A DNA stretch of 64,000 bases from Herbiconiux sp. VKM Ac-1786 (GTDB lineage Bacteria; Actinomycetota; Actinomycetes; Actinomycetales; Microbacteriaceae), in assembly GCF_015350805.1 (NCBI RefSeq), contig NZ_JADKSG010000001.1:434001-498000 (forward strand), in the 5' to 3' direction. The stretch's first letter is position 1; each line of letters opens with the position of its first letter. The position numbers were made by a program, and so were the translations under genes. Positions 8,193-17,455 of the stretch are shown piece by piece. A model generated the notes under the pieces. The model saw only the letters and a list, made by a program, of their open reading frames with translations. It did no database searches and was not told where the DNA came from.

Positions 8193-10373
8193 ATGGACGA
8201 CGACATCATCTCGCTCGACGCCGGCGTCGTGACCGACTTCGACGACGACTACGACGAGGCCGCCCCGCAGACCCCCGGCGAGCCGCTGCCCGAGGGCCGC
8301 TACCTCGACCGCGAGCTGAGCTGGCTCGCCTTCAACACCCGCGTGCTCGAGCTCGCCGAGGACCCGACGGTGCCGGTGCTCGAACGCGCCAACTTCCTCG
8401 CCATCTTCGCCTCGAACCTCGACGAGTTCTTCATGGTGCGGGTCGCGGGGCTGAAGCGCCGCATCCTGACCGACCTCGCGGTGCCCACGAACGTCGGCCG
8501 CCGTCCGACGGACGTGCTGCAGGACATCTCGATCAAGGCGCACGAGCTGCAGGCCCGGCACGCGGCGGCCTACCAGGACCTCGTGCGTCCGGCACTGGCG
8601 GAGGCGGGCATCCGCATCGCCACCTACGACGAGCTCGACGAGGCCGACCGCGTCAACCTGCGCGACATCTTCTCGAACCAGATCTTCCCGGTGCTGATGC
8701 CGCTCGCGGTCGACCCCGCGCATCCGTTCCCCTACATCTCGGGGCTCTCGCTCAACCTCTCGGTGCGCGTGCGCAACGCCAAGACCGGCAAGGAGGAGTT
8801 CGCGCGCCTGAAGGTGCCGCAGGTGCTCAGCCGCTTCATCCGGGTCGACCACCGCGAGACCTCCGACGAGGTGCGCTTCATCACGCTCGAAGACCTCATC
8901 TCCAACCACCTGGGCGACCTGTTCCCCGGCATGGAGATCGTGGAGCACCACGTCTTCCGCGTCACCCGCAACGAGGACGTCGAGGTCGAGGAGGACGAGA
9001 CCGAGAACCTGCTGCAGGCGCTCGAGAAGGAGCTGCTGCGCCGGCGCTTCGGCCCGCCCATCCGTCTCGAGGTCAGCGACGACATGGACCCGGTGACCCT
9101 CGAGCTGATCGTACGCGAGCTCGACATCACCGAGCAGGAGGTCTACCGGCTGCCGTCGCCGCTGGATCTCGGGGGCCTGTTCGACCTCACGCGCATCCCC
9201 CGGCCCGACCTGAAGTACCCCAAGCACGTGCCCACCACGGCCGCCGCGCTGCTGCCGCCGGAGCCGAACGCGAAGCCCGACATCTTCAAGGCGATCTCGC
9301 GCGGCGACATCCTGCTGCACCACCCCTACGAGTCGTTCGCGACGAGCGTGCAGGCCTTCCTCGAGCAGGCCGCCGCCGACCCGAACGTGCTGGCCATCAA
9401 GCAGACGCTCTACCGCACGAGCGGCGACTCCCCCATCGTCGAGGCGCTGATCGACGCGGCCGAGGCCGGCAAGCAGGTGCTCGCGCTGGTCGAGATCAAG
9501 GCCCGCTTCGACGAGCAGGCCAACATCTCCTGGGCGCGCAAGCTCGAGAAGGCCGGCGTGCACGTCGTCTACGGCCTGGTGGGCCTCAAGACCCACTGCA
9601 AGCTCGCGCTCGTCATCCGCCAGGAGAAGGGCCGGCTGAAGAGCTACAGCCACATCGGCACGGGCAACTACAACCCCAAGACCTCGCGCATCTACGAAGA
9701 CCTCGGGCTGCTGACCGCCGACGACCAGGTGGGCAAAGACCTCACCCGGCTGTTCAACGAGCTCTCGGGCTACGCGATCGAGAAGAAGTTCAAGCGCCTG
9801 CTCGTGGCACCGCTCCACCTCCGCAAGGGCCTGCTCAAACGCATCGCCGTCGAGGCCGAGAACGCGCGCAAGGGGCTGCCGTCGGGCATCCGCATCAAGC
9901 TGAACTCGATCGTCGACGAGGCCATCATCGACGGGCTCTACCGGGCCAGCCAGGCCGGTGTGCCGATCGACCTCTGGGTGCGCGGCATCTGCGCCCTGAA
10001 GCCGGGCCAGGAGGGCCTCAGCGAGACGATCCGGGTGCGCTCGATCCTCGGCCGCTACCTCGAGCACTCGCGCATCTTCTCCTTCGTCAACGACGGCGAC
10101 CCCCAGGTCTACATCGGCAGCGCCGACATGATGCACCGCAACCTCGACCGCCGCGTCGAGGCCCTGGTGCGGCTCGTCGACCCCGGCCACCTGAAGGAGA
10201 TCGACACGCTGTTCGAGATGGCCATGAGCGAGAACACCTCGTCGTGGGCCCTCGACGCCACCGGCGCCTGGAGCCGCTCCGAGTTCGACGCCGAGGGCGC
10301 CCCGCTGATCGACCTGCAGGACGCGCTGATGCACATCGTCAGCCGCCGCAAGCGCCCGGGCACCACGCGGTGA
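8193..10373 (+). CDS. ppk1: polyphosphate kinase 1
   Basis: A 726-residue PPK1. The enzyme makes long-chain polyphosphate from ATP, reversibly, through a phospho-histidine. The N-terminal domain starts at about residue 30 ([21 protein letters not shown]). The phospholipase-D-like core follows, with [34 protein letters not shown] and [11 protein letters not shown]. The catalytic His lies in [20 protein letters not shown] (about residue 486). A second conserved His is in YLEHSRIF. The stop overlaps the start of mutT1 (GTGA). The next genes are pstSCAB, so phosphate uptake and polyphosphate storage are linked here. Length fits the family (690-730). Confidence 0.95.
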   Translation: MDDDIISLDAGVVTDFDDDYDEAAPQTPGEPLPEGRYLDRELSWLAFNTRVLELAEDPTVPVLERANFLAIFASNLDEFFMVRVAGLKRRILTDLAVPTNVGRRPTDVLQDISIKAHELQARHAAAYQDLVRPALAEAGIRIATYDELDEADRVNLRDIFSNQIFPVLMPLAVDPAHPFPYISGLSLNLSVRVRNAKTGKEEFARLKVPQVLSRFIRVDHRETSDEVRFITLEDLISNHLGDLFPGMEIVEHHVFRVTRNEDVEVEEDETENLLQALEKELLRRRFGPPIRLEVSDDMDPVTLELIVRELDITEQEVYRLPSPLDLGGLFDLTRIPRPDLKYPKHVPTTAAALLPPEPNAKPDIFKAISRGDILLHHPYESFATSVQAFLEQAAADPNVLAIKQTLYRTSGDSPIVEALIDAAEAGKQVLALVEIKARFDEQANISWARKLEKAGVHVVYGLVGLKTHCKLALVIRQEKGRLKSYSHIGTGNYNPKTSRIYEDLGLLTADDQVGKDLTRLFNELSGYAIEKKFKRLLVAPLHLRKGLLKRIAVEAENARKGLPSGIRIKLNSIVDEAIIDGLYRASQAGVPIDLWVRGICALKPGQEGLSETIRVRSILGRYLEHSRIFSFVNDGDPQVYIGSADMMHRNLDRRVEALVRLVDPGHLKEIDTLFEMAMSENTSSWALDATGAWSRSEFDAEGAPLIDLQDALMHIVSRRKRPGTTR

Positions 10374-11296
10374 CGGTCTTCGCCGCGGGGGCGGTGTGCT
10401 GGCGGGTCGTCGACGGCAAGGTGAAGGTGCTGGTCATCCACCGCTCCGCCCACCGCGACGTCTCGCTGCCCAAGGGCAAGGTCGACCCCGGCGAGACCCT
10501 GCCGCAGACGGCGGTGCGCGAGGTCGTCGAGGAGACCGGGCTCGCCGTCACCCTCGGCGTGCCGCTCGGCATGACGAACTACACCATGCCCAACGGCCGC
10601 GAGAAGGTCGTGCACTACTGGGCCGCCGAGGTCACCGACGCCGCCGTGCTCGCCTCCTCGTTCCTGCCGAACGGCGAGGTGGCGGCCCTGGAGTGGCTGC
10701 CCATCCGCAAGGCCCTCTCTGCCCTCACCTACGAGCGCGACGCCGAGATCGTCGAGCGGTTCCGGATGCTCGTCGACGAGGGTGTCACGCGCACCTTCGC
10801 CGTGATCGCCCTCCGTCACGCCAAGGCCGTGCCGCCCTACCAGTTCGACGGGCCCGACGCCTCCCGGCACCTCACCGAACGCGGACGGGGCGAGGCGAAG
10901 TCGATCGTCCCCGCCCTCGCGAGCTTCGGCCCCGCCCGCATCGTCAGCTCCACCGCCAAGCGCTGCCGGCAGACCGTCGAGCCGCTGTCCAAGGCGCTGC
11001 ACCTCGACGTGAAGACGACGGATGCGATCAGCCAGGACGCGTTCGAGGCGGGCGACGACGGCATCCGCGAGGTGGTCGGCAAGCGCATCCGCAAGCGCGT
11101 CACCACCGTGCTCTGCAGCCACGGCCCGGTGCTGCCCGAGATCGTGCGCGAGGTCGCGCTGGCCACGGGCACCGCGTCGCGGGTGAGCGCCTCCCGCGCG
11201 GGCGACCTGCCTGTGGCGGGGTTCTCGGTGCTGCACCTCTCGGTCGATCGGCCCGGATCGGGCATCATCGCGATCGAGACGCACGTCCCGCAGTAG
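10370..11296 (+). CDS. mutT1: MutT1-like Nudix hydrolase fused to histidine phosphatase
   Basis: A 308-residue two-domain protein. The Nudix box [20 protein letters not shown] is complete at about residues 38-57. From about residue 140 follows a histidine-phosphatase domain with the RH motif variant ALRHAK and a second conserved His in CSHGPVLPE. Mycobacterial MutT1 has this architecture and degrades 8-oxo-dGTP/8-oxo-GTP and dinucleoside polyphosphates such as Ap4A; the same activity is likely here. The GTG start at 10370 overlaps the ppk1 stop. The ppk1-mutT1 pair is conserved in mycobacteria. Confidence 0.88.
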   Translation: MTVFAAGAVCWRVVDGKVKVLVIHRSAHRDVSLPKGKVDPGETLPQTAVREVVEETGLAVTLGVPLGMTNYTMPNGREKVVHYWAAEVTDAAVLASSFLPNGEVAALEWLPIRKALSALTYERDAEIVERFRMLVDEGVTRTFAVIALRHAKAVPPYQFDGPDASRHLTERGRGEAKSIVPALASFGPARIVSSTAKRCRQTVEPLSKALHLDVKTTDAISQDAFEAGDDGIREVVGKRIRKRVTTVLCSHGPVLPEIVREVALATGTASRVSASRAGDLPVAGFSVLHLSVDRPGSGIIAIETHVPQ

Positions 11297-11319
11297 TTCC
11301 GTCACGAGGAAACCCGGCT

Positions 11320-11341
11320 GTTCACCTTCCGTTCACCCCTG
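11320..11341 (+). promoter_or_regulatory. PHO box upstream of pstS
   Basis: Two GTTCACC heptamers at 11320-11326 and 11331-11337 form an exact 11-bp direct repeat, the layout bound by PhoP in Streptomyces. A TAGCGT hexamer at 11369-11374 is the likely -10; with a 17-bp spacer its -35 would begin at 11346, so the box lies just upstream of the -35, an activating position. This predicts induction of pstSCAB by phosphate starvation. No phoR/phoP pair lies in the window. Confidence 0.75.
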
Positions 11342-11429
11342 GGCGGCAGGCTCTTAAGCCGCGGCGCTTAGCGTCTCAGACGGGCCCGCACCGGCCCGAC
11401 CTGACATCACTCCGAAAGGGAGATTCCTC

Positions 11430-12536
11430 GTGAAGCTCAAGCGCTATGCCGCCCCCGCGGTCATCGCCATCACCGCAGCCCTCGCCCTGAGCGCCTGCGC
11501 CTCGAACGAAGGCGGCGCGCCCGCCGCCGGCGGCTCCTCCGACGCCGCCACCACCTCGGCACTCTCCGGCACGCTGACCGGCATCGGCGCCTCCTCGCAG
11601 GGCTCGGCCCAGGAGGCCTGGATCGCCGCCTTCCAGACCGCGAACCCCGACGTCACCGTCAACTACGACCCCCAGGGCTCCGGCGCCGGCCGCGAGAGCT
11701 TCATCTCCGGTGCCGCCGCCTTCGCCGGCTCCGACTCGGCGCTGAGCGACGACGAGCTGGCCGGCGAGTTCGCCAGCTGCGCTCCCGACACCAAGGCCAT
11801 CGACATCCCGGTCTACATCTCCCCGATCGCCGTCGTGTTCAACGTCGAGGGCGTGACCGACCTGAACCTCGACGCGGCCACCATCGCGAACATCTTCTCG
11901 GGCAAGATCACCACCTGGAACGACCCGGCCATCGCCGCGCTGAACGCCGACGCGACGCTGCCCTCCGCCCCGATCACCGCCGTTCACCGTTCGGACGACT
12001 CGGGCACCACCAAGAACTTCACCGACTACCTCGGCAAGGTCGCCCCCGAGGCGTGGGCCGAGAAGGCCGCCGACACCTTCCCCTTCCAGTCGGGTGAGGG
12101 CGCTCAGGGCACCTCCGGTGTCATCCAGGCCGTCACCAACGGCGTGAACACCATCGGCTACGCCGACGCCTCGAAGGCCGGTGACCTCGGTGTCGCCAAG
12201 CTCAAGGTCGGCGACGAGTTCGTCGAGTACACCGCCGAGGGTGCTGCCGCCGTCGTCGAGGGCTCGCCGATCGTCGAGGGCCGCGAGGCGAACGACATCG
12301 CCATCGCGCTCGACCGCTCCACCACCGACCCGACCCACTACCCGCTGGTGCTCGTCTCCTACGCGATCGCCTGCCAGGAGTACGCCGACGCCGCCCAGGG
12401 CGAGCTCGTGAAGGCCTACATCGGCTACCTCGCCTCGGAGGACGGCCAGTCGGTCGCCGCCGAGTCGGCCGGTGCCGCGCCGCTCTCGGCCGACCTGTCG
12501 TCGAAGGTCGCCGCCGCGATCGAGACCATCAAGTAA
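11430..12536 (+). CDS. pstS: phosphate ABC transporter substrate-binding lipoprotein PstS
   Basis: A 368-residue lipoprotein: signal peptide with lipobox LSAC (Cys at about residue 23), then a PstS fold. Diagnostic segments are GSSQGSAQEAW-type phosphate-contact loop (here ASSQGSAQEAWIAAFQ), DPQGSGAGRESFISGAAAFAGSDSALSDDE, HRSDDSGTTKNFTDYL and GAQGTSGVIQAVTNGVNTIGYAD. It binds inorganic phosphate outside the membrane and delivers it to PstC-PstA. GTG start with a strong AAGGGAG ribosome-binding site. It is the first gene of pstSCAB and lies behind the PHO box; a long hairpin separates it from pstC. Confidence 0.95.
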   Translation: MKLKRYAAPAVIAITAALALSACASNEGGAPAAGGSSDAATTSALSGTLTGIGASSQGSAQEAWIAAFQTANPDVTVNYDPQGSGAGRESFISGAAAFAGSDSALSDDELAGEFASCAPDTKAIDIPVYISPIAVVFNVEGVTDLNLDAATIANIFSGKITTWNDPAIAALNADATLPSAPITAVHRSDDSGTTKNFTDYLGKVAPEAWAEKAADTFPFQSGEGAQGTSGVIQAVTNGVNTIGYADASKAGDLGVAKLKVGDEFVEYTAEGAAAVVEGSPIVEGREANDIAIALDRSTTDPTHYPLVLVSYAIACQEYADAAQGELVKAYIGYLASEDGQSVAAESAGAAPLSADLSSKVAAAIETIK

Positions 12537-12551
12537 CACCGCTTGTCACCT

Positions 12552-12594
12552 CTGTCCGGTTCCGGTCCCGCCCGCGGGATCCGGAACCGGACAG
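12552..12594 (+). terminator. long hairpin between pstS and pstC (attenuator or stabiliser)
   Basis: CTGTCCGGTTCCGG (12552-12565) pairs perfectly with 12581-12594, and the loop holds a further TCCCG/CGGGA pairing. There is no U-tract. Since pstC has no visible promoter, this is more likely a partial terminator or 3' stabiliser that gives more PstS than permease than a full stop. Confidence 0.7.
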
Positions 12595-12676
12595 AACCGG
12601 GTCAGGGCCCATCCCGAACCCCGCTCCACACCAGCACCCGATGACTCCTCACCCAGGACGACAGGAGACGAGCTCC

Positions 12677-13633
12677 ATGACCACCGCCCCCGTCAAGCCG
12701 GCCGCACCCCCGCGGCTCAAGGCCAAGCAACGGCCGGGAGACCGCATCTTCTCGACCGCCACGGTCGTCGCGGGCTCGCTCATCCTCGTCACCCTCGCCG
12801 CGGTCACGATCTTCCTGATCGCGCAGAGCATCCCCGCCTTCACCGCGCAGCCCGACGACCTCAAGGGCGGCGCCGAGAACTTCTGGGCCTACGTCGGCCC
12901 GCTGGTGTTCGGCACCATCTGGGCGGCGTTCCTCGCCCTGCTGATCGCCGTGCCGCTCGCGATCGGGATCGCCCTCTTCATCTCGCACTACGCGCCCCGC
13001 CGGCTCGCCCAGGGCCTCGGCTACGTGATCGACCTGCTGGCCGCCGTGCCCAGCGTGGTCTTCGGCCTCTGGGGCATCACGGTGCTCGCACCGTTCGTCC
13101 AGCCCTTCTGGTCGACCCTGGTCGACCTCTTCGGCTGGTTCCCGCTGTTCGCCGGCCCCGTCTCGGGCACCGGCCGCACCATCCTCACCGTCGCCATCGT
13201 GCTGGCCGTCATGATCCTGCCGATCATCACCGCCCTCAGCCGCGAGATCTTCCTGCAGACGCCGAAGCTGCACGAGGAGGCCGCGCTCGCCCTCGGCGCC
13301 ACCCGCTGGGAGATGATCCGCACGGCGGTGCTGCCGTTCGGCCGCCCCGGCATCGTCTCGGCCTCCATGCTCGGCCTCGGCCGCGCCCTCGGCGAGACCA
13401 TGGCCGTGGCCATGGTGCTCTCGCCCCAGGTGCTGATCTCCTTCGCCCTGCTGCAGTCGACGAACCCCACCACGATCGCCGCGAACATCGCCCTGAACTT
13501 CCCCGAGGCCCACGGCGTCGGCGTGAACGTGCTGATCGCGACCGGCCTGATCCTGTTCGTCATCACCTTCGCGGTGAACTTCATCGCCCGCGCCATCGTC
13601 AACCGCCGCAAGGCCTTCTCGGGAGCCAACTAG
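12677..13633 (+). CDS. pstC: phosphate ABC transporter permease PstC
   Basis: A 318-residue inner-membrane protein with about six helices. The first span is at about residues 30-60. The EAA-type cytoplasmic loop that contacts PstB is visible as EEAALALGATRWEMIRTAVLP, followed by GRALGETMAVAMVL, typical of PstC. The ATG at 12677 follows AGGAGA with good spacing; an upstream in-frame ATG at 12641 lacks a site. It ends 2 bases before the pstA start. Confidence 0.93.
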   Translation: MTTAPVKPAAPPRLKAKQRPGDRIFSTATVVAGSLILVTLAAVTIFLIAQSIPAFTAQPDDLKGGAENFWAYVGPLVFGTIWAAFLALLIAVPLAIGIALFISHYAPRRLAQGLGYVIDLLAAVPSVVFGLWGITVLAPFVQPFWSTLVDLFGWFPLFAGPVSGTGRTILTVAIVLAVMILPIITALSREIFLQTPKLHEEAALALGATRWEMIRTAVLPFGRPGIVSASMLGLGRALGETMAVAMVLSPQVLISFALLQSTNPTTIAANIALNFPEAHGVGVNVLIATGLILFVITFAVNFIARAIVNRRKAFSGAN

Positions 13634-13635
13634 TC

Positions 13636-14736
13636 ATGACGACGACCACCACTCCCCCCACGCGGCCGGCGGAACCCATCGCCAACTCGCTCACCACGGG
13701 CATCCTGCCCAAGTACGTGCCCTGGCTGCTGCTCGTCACCAGCTGGGTCATCGTCGGCTCGGTCTTCGTGATCCTGATGGCCGCCGGCGTCAACGAGAAC
13801 TTCAACGTCGTCGGGGCCGTGTTCTTCGGCACCGCGCTCTGGGTGATCGTCAACTACGTCGTCTCCCGGGTCTACGAGGGCCCCCGCCCCGCGATGAACC
13901 GCTTCGTCACCTCGCTGGTGACACTGGCCTTCGTGATCGCGCTGCTGCCCCTGATCTCGCTGCTCTACACGGTCATCTCCAACGGCATCCCCCGCTTCGA
14001 CCTGCCGTTCTTCAGCGAGTCGATGCGCAACGTGGTCGGCGAGGGCGGCGGCGCGCTGCACGCCATCGTCGGCACGCTCGAGATCACCGGCATGGCCACG
14101 CTGATCTCGGTGCCGGTGGGCCTGCTCACCGCCATCTACCTCGTCGAGTACGGGCGCGGCCACCTCGCCCGCTCGATCACCTTCCTCGTCGACGTGATGA
14201 CGGGCATCCCCTCGATCGTCGCCGGTCTGTTCGCCTTCGCGTTCTTCGCGCTCATCCTGAACCAGCCGGGCATCCGCTTCGGCTTCGGCGGCGCCGTCGC
14301 GCTGTCGGTGCTGATGATCCCGGTGGTCGTGCGCTCCAGCGAGGAGATGCTGAAGCTGGTGCCGAACGAGCTGCGCGAGGCCGCCTACGCCCTCGGCGTG
14401 CCGAAGTGGCTCACCATCGTCAAGGTGGTGCTGCCCACCTCGATCGCCGGCATCACGACCGGTGTGATGCTCGCCATCTCCCGCGTCATCGGCGAGACCG
14501 CCCCGCTGCTGATCATCGCCGGCTTCACGCAGAGCATGAACTACAACCTGTTCAACGAGCGCATGATGACGCTGCCGGTGTTCGTCTACACGCAGTACGC
14601 GAACCAGGGCACGGATGCCCAGGCCTACCTCGACCGCGCGTGGGCCGGTGCCCTCACCCTCGTCGTGATCGTGATGGCCCTGAACCTCGTGGCGCGCATC
14701 GTCGCCAAGGTCTTCTCCCCCAAGCTCGGCCGCTGA
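13636..14736 (+). CDS. pstA: phosphate ABC transporter permease PstA
   Basis: A 366-residue membrane protein. Two helices at about 25-75 precede the usual six-helix permease core, an N-terminal extension common in actinobacterial PstA. The coupling loop is REAAYALGVPKWLTIVKVVLP, followed by RVIGETAPLLIIAGF, typical of PstA. The ATG at 13636 follows the pstC stop by 2 bases. It pairs with PstC to form the phosphate channel energised by PstB. Confidence 0.93.
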   Translation: MTTTTTPPTRPAEPIANSLTTGILPKYVPWLLLVTSWVIVGSVFVILMAAGVNENFNVVGAVFFGTALWVIVNYVVSRVYEGPRPAMNRFVTSLVTLAFVIALLPLISLLYTVISNGIPRFDLPFFSESMRNVVGEGGGALHAIVGTLEITGMATLISVPVGLLTAIYLVEYGRGHLARSITFLVDVMTGIPSIVAGLFAFAFFALILNQPGIRFGFGGAVALSVLMIPVVVRSSEEMLKLVPNELREAAYALGVPKWLTIVKVVLPTSIAGITTGVMLAISRVIGETAPLLIIAGFTQSMNYNLFNERMMTLPVFVYTQYANQGTDAQAYLDRAWAGALTLVVIVMALNLVARIVAKVFSPKLGR

Positions 14737-14775
14737 CGCGGCCTGTCGAACCCACCGCAACCCGAAGGAACTCGA

Positions 14776-15555
14776 GTGTCCAAGCGCATCGAAGTCAACG
14801 ATCTCAACGTCTACTACAGCAGCTTCCTGGCCGTCGAGGGCGTCTCGCTCACGATCGAGCCCCGCACCGTCACCGCCTTCATCGGCCCGTCGGGCTGCGG
14901 CAAGTCGACCTTCCTCCGCACGCTGAACCGCATGCACGAGGTCATCCCCGGCGCCCACGTCGAGGGCGAGGTGCTGATCGACGGCAACAACCTCTACGGC
15001 CAGGGCGTCGACCCGGTGCTCGTCCGCCGCCAGGTGGGCATGGTGTTCCAGCGCCCTAACCCGTTCCCGACGATGTCGATCGGCGAGAACGTGCTGGCCG
15101 GCGTGAAGCTGAACAACAAGCGCATGTCCAAGAGCGACTCCGACGCGCTGATCGAGAAGTCGCTGCGCGGCGCCAACCTCTGGAACGAGGTCAAGGACCG
15201 CCTGAACGCCCCCGGCTCCGGCCTCTCGGGCGGCCAGCAGCAGCGCCTCTGCATCGCCCGCGCGATCGCGGTCTCCCCCGACGTCATCCTGATGGACGAG
15301 CCCTGCTCGGCCCTCGACCCGATCTCGACCCTCGCCATCGAGGACCTGATCGAGGAGCTCAAGTCGGAGTACACGGTCGTCATCGTGACCCACAACATGC
15401 AGCAGGCCTCGCGTGTCAGCGACCGCACCGCCTTCTTCAACATCGCGGGCACCGGCAAGCCCGGCAAGCTGATCGAGTACGACGACACCACGACGATCTT
15501 CTCGAACCCGACGGTCAAGGACACCGAGGACTACGTCTCGGGCCGCTTCGGTTGA
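14776..15555 (+). CDS. pstB: phosphate ABC transporter ATPase PstB
   Basis: A 259-residue ABC ATPase. Walker A is GPSGCGKST (about residues 37-45), the Q-loop lies in [12 protein letters not shown], the signature is [14 protein letters not shown], Walker B is [13 protein letters not shown], and the switch His is in VTHNMQQA. The FQRPNPFP and [14 protein letters not shown] stretches are PstB-specific. GTG start with GAAGGA upstream. It is the last gene of the pst operon, closed by a perfect 23-bp inverted repeat. No phoU follows. Confidence 0.95.
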   Translation: MSKRIEVNDLNVYYSSFLAVEGVSLTIEPRTVTAFIGPSGCGKSTFLRTLNRMHEVIPGAHVEGEVLIDGNNLYGQGVDPVLVRRQVGMVFQRPNPFPTMSIGENVLAGVKLNNKRMSKSDSDALIEKSLRGANLWNEVKDRLNAPGSGLSGGQQQRLCIARAIAVSPDVILMDEPCSALDPISTLAIEDLIEELKSEYTVVIVTHNMQQASRVSDRTAFFNIAGTGKPGKLIEYDDTTTIFSNPTVKDTEDYVSGRFG

Positions 15556-15574
15556 GCTGACGTCGTCCCGCTTC

Positions 15575-15621
15575 CACGACGAAGCCCCCTCCCGATCGGA
15601 TCGGGAGGGGGCTTCGTCGTG
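15575..15621. terminator. bidirectional terminator between pstB and rskA
   Basis: A perfect 23-bp inverted repeat (15575-15597 and 15599-15621) with a single central base. No U-run follows, which is common for actinobacterial terminators. It sits between two convergent genes and can serve both. Confidence 0.85.
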
Positions 15622-15649
15622 TGCGGGCCCGGTGCCGGGTGCGCGGCGG

Positions 15650-16555
15650 CTAGGCCGACTCGACCGCGAAGATGGGCTCGGTGGTGGGCTGCTGTGAGCC
15701 GCCGGCCGGTTCGACCGTGACGCCGACCGTGTCGCCGGCGCTCATCGTGCCCTCGAGCACGTGCCACGAGGTGCCGGACTCGGCGGCGGTGAAGGTGCCG
15801 GCCGCGACCGGGCCCTTGGCGTCGATGTACCAGGCCTCGTAGACCTTGCCCTCGGGCAGCTCGGGCAGGCCCTCGGCGAGCACGGCCGAGCGGCCCAGCT
15901 CGTTCGACCAGACCACCGTGGCGTCGCCGCCGCCGGCGACCGGCACGGAGGCCCGCTGCACGTCGGACGCCGCGGTGATGCGGGCGAGCTCGGAGGCCGA
16001 GGAGTCGGCCACGTCTGTCGTGGTGGAGCTGTTCACGAGCGCACTGCCGACGAAGCCGCCGCCCACGAAGAGGGCCGCGGCCGCGGCGACGGCCGCCACC
16101 AGGGTCGTGGGGCGGGCGAACCAGCGCAGGCGGGCCCGGTTCTCGGCCCCTCCGGCGGAGCGCGCCTCGACGGGGGCGGACTGGCCCACGGCGGTCGGCA
16201 GGCCCTCGTCGGCGCGGGCCGCGGGGGTCATCTCGGGGAGGTCGGCTCGAGCATCCGTCGCCGTCTCGGAGCGGGACGACTCGGTAGGCAGTGCGGGCAG
16301 CTGCGGGGTGAGCAGCAGCTTGGCCATGAGCTCGCGCTTGAGCTCGGGCGAGGGGTCGACGGGTGCGACCGAGAGCCCGATCAGGGCTGCGGTCTCGCGG
16401 AGCTCGTCGCTCTCCTCCCGCAGCGAGGCGGAGGAGCGGACGGCCCGCTCGAACTCGGCGGTCTCGGCGGCGGTGAGAGCATCGAGGGCGTAGGCGCCGG
16501 TAGAGACGCGGGGGTCGAAGCCCTCGCCGCTCGTGTCGTCGGTGCGGTCGGTCAT
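15650..16555 (-). CDS. rskA: anti-sigma factor, RskA type
   Basis: A 301-residue membrane protein. Residues about 12-85 form the cytoplasmic anti-sigma domain (STGAYALDALTAAETAEFERAVR), then an Ala/Pro/Ser-rich linker, one transmembrane helix at about 149-174, and an extracytoplasmic RskA domain from about 185 (VWSNELGRSAVLAEGLPELPEGKVYEAWYID). RskA holds SigK at the membrane until regulated proteolysis frees it. The ATG at 16555 overlaps the sigma gene stop (ATGA), so both are made together. No zinc-binding HxxxCxxC motif is present, as expected for this type. Confidence 0.88.
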   Translation of the reverse strand: MTDRTDDTSGEGFDPRVSTGAYALDALTAAETAEFERAVRSSASLREESDELRETAALIGLSVAPVDPSPELKRELMAKLLLTPQLPALPTESSRSETATDARADLPEMTPAARADEGLPTAVGQSAPVEARSAGGAENRARLRWFARPTTLVAAVAAAAALFVGGGFVGSALVNSSTTTDVADSSASELARITAASDVQRASVPVAGGGDATVVWSNELGRSAVLAEGLPELPEGKVYEAWYIDAKGPVAAGTFTAAESGTSWHVLEGTMSAGDTVGVTVEPAGGSQQPTTEPIFAVESA

Positions 16556-17157
16556 GATGTCACCCCCAGGGCGTCTCGAAGTCGGATCATTCCATCGCGC
16601 AATCGTGTCTTGACCGTGCCCACGGGCACGGAGAGCAGGGCGGCGACCTCGGTGTGGCTGTAGCCGCCGTAGTAGGCGAGCGAGATGGCCTCGCGCTGGA
16701 GGGCGGTGAGCTGTGTCATGGCTCGCTTCACCCTCTCGTGCTCGATTCGGATCTCGACGGTCTCGCTGACGCTGTCGTAGTCGGCCTCGATGTCGCGGAG
16801 GCCGATCTTCTCGTCGCGGTCGTGACTGGACTGCGACGAGCGCACCCGGTCGACCGCGCGGCGGTGGGCCATCGTGAGGATCCACGACATCGCACTGCCG
16901 CGTGCCTGCTCGAAGCGCGGCGCGGTGCGCCAGACCTCGAGCAGCACCTCCTGGGTGACCTCCTCGGACTGCGAGTGGTCGATCAGGACGCGCCTGACGA
17001 GGCCGAGCACCCGGGCCGCTGTGCGGTCGTAGAGCTCGGAGAACGACTGGGCGTCGCCCTGGGCCACCTGCAGCAGCAGGCTCTCGAGGGTCGCGGCGGT
17101 CTCGACGCCTTCGGCGTCATCGCGCTGCCCTCTGTCTGTCGTCACGAGCTCAAGCAT
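16552..17157 (-). CDS. sigK: ECF sigma factor, SigK type
   Basis: A 201-residue extracytoplasmic-function sigma factor. Region 2 spans about 30-100 (FSELYDRTAARVLGLVRRVLID, then EEVTQEVLLEVWRTA and the RNA-polymerase-contacting AMSWILTMAHRRAVDRVR). Region 4 spans about 145-197 (LTALQREAISLAYYGGYSHTEVAALLSVPVGTVKTRLRDGMIRLRDAL). Pairing with a membrane RskA-type anti-sigma gene supports the SigK subgroup. In mycobacteria SigK controls secreted antigens; its regulon here is unknown. No autoregulatory promoter motif was convincingly found upstream. Confidence 0.88.
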   Translation of the reverse strand: MLELVTTDRGQRDDAEGVETAATLESLLLQVAQGDAQSFSELYDRTAARVLGLVRRVLIDHSQSEEVTQEVLLEVWRTAPRFEQARGSAMSWILTMAHRRAVDRVRSSQSSHDRDEKIGLRDIEADYDSVSETVEIRIEHERVKRAMTQLTALQREAISLAYYGGYSHTEVAALLSVPVGTVKTRLRDGMIRLRDALGVTS

Positions 17158-17453
17158 GACAGGTCACGCCTGGGTTCGTGCCGTTGGCACCTCGTCTGGT
17201 CACGATCGTTATTCGGAACCGAGCGTGCGGCGGATTGGCCGGGTCTTCTCAGGACTTCCCGGACGAGGAGGTGTCAGGCCGCAGAAACGCCTCTCGGCGG
17301 AAGGCCGCTCGTAGCGGCGAATTTTGGAGCCCGGGGTTACTGCGACCCGACGCTCCTATTTTACAACGGCCGTCCGGTGACGCGAATCGGGTCGGGTGAC
17401 TCGGGCGAGTCGGGGCGGCCGGGCGGGTCGGCCGGGCGGGTCGGCCGGGCGGG
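17158..17453. other. gene-free gap of 296 bases
   Basis: Between sigK and the hypothetical gene at 17454-18083. It contains a small inverted repeat (GCCGCT at 17304-17309 with AGCGGC at 17313-17318, followed on the plus strand by GAATTTT) and the start of a 13-bp tandem repeat. The promoter of sigK should lie here, but no clear -35/-10 pair was seen. No convincing coding frame. Confidence 0.5.
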
Positions 17454-17455
17454 TC
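17417..17455. repeat. 13-bp tandem repeat, three perfect copies
   Basis: GGCCGGGCGGGTC repeated exactly three times (17417-17429, 17430-17442, 17443-17455). The last copy runs into the stop codon (TCA on the plus strand) of the minus-strand gene 17454-18083. Slippage here could alter only the 3' untranslated region. Confidence 0.9.

Noticed and set aside
5882-8209. 775-codon minus-strand frame opposite the GH8-CWB2 gene
   Set aside because: Antisense shadow; low-complexity product, no ribosome-binding site, and the plus strand has clear domains.
8007-10334. 775-codon minus-strand frame opposite ppk1
   Set aside because: Antisense shadow of a strongly conserved gene.
12472-14736. Apparent 754-residue fusion ending in PstA
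   Set aside because: Only the part from 13636 matches a permease; the upstream part is an out-of-frame reading of pstC.
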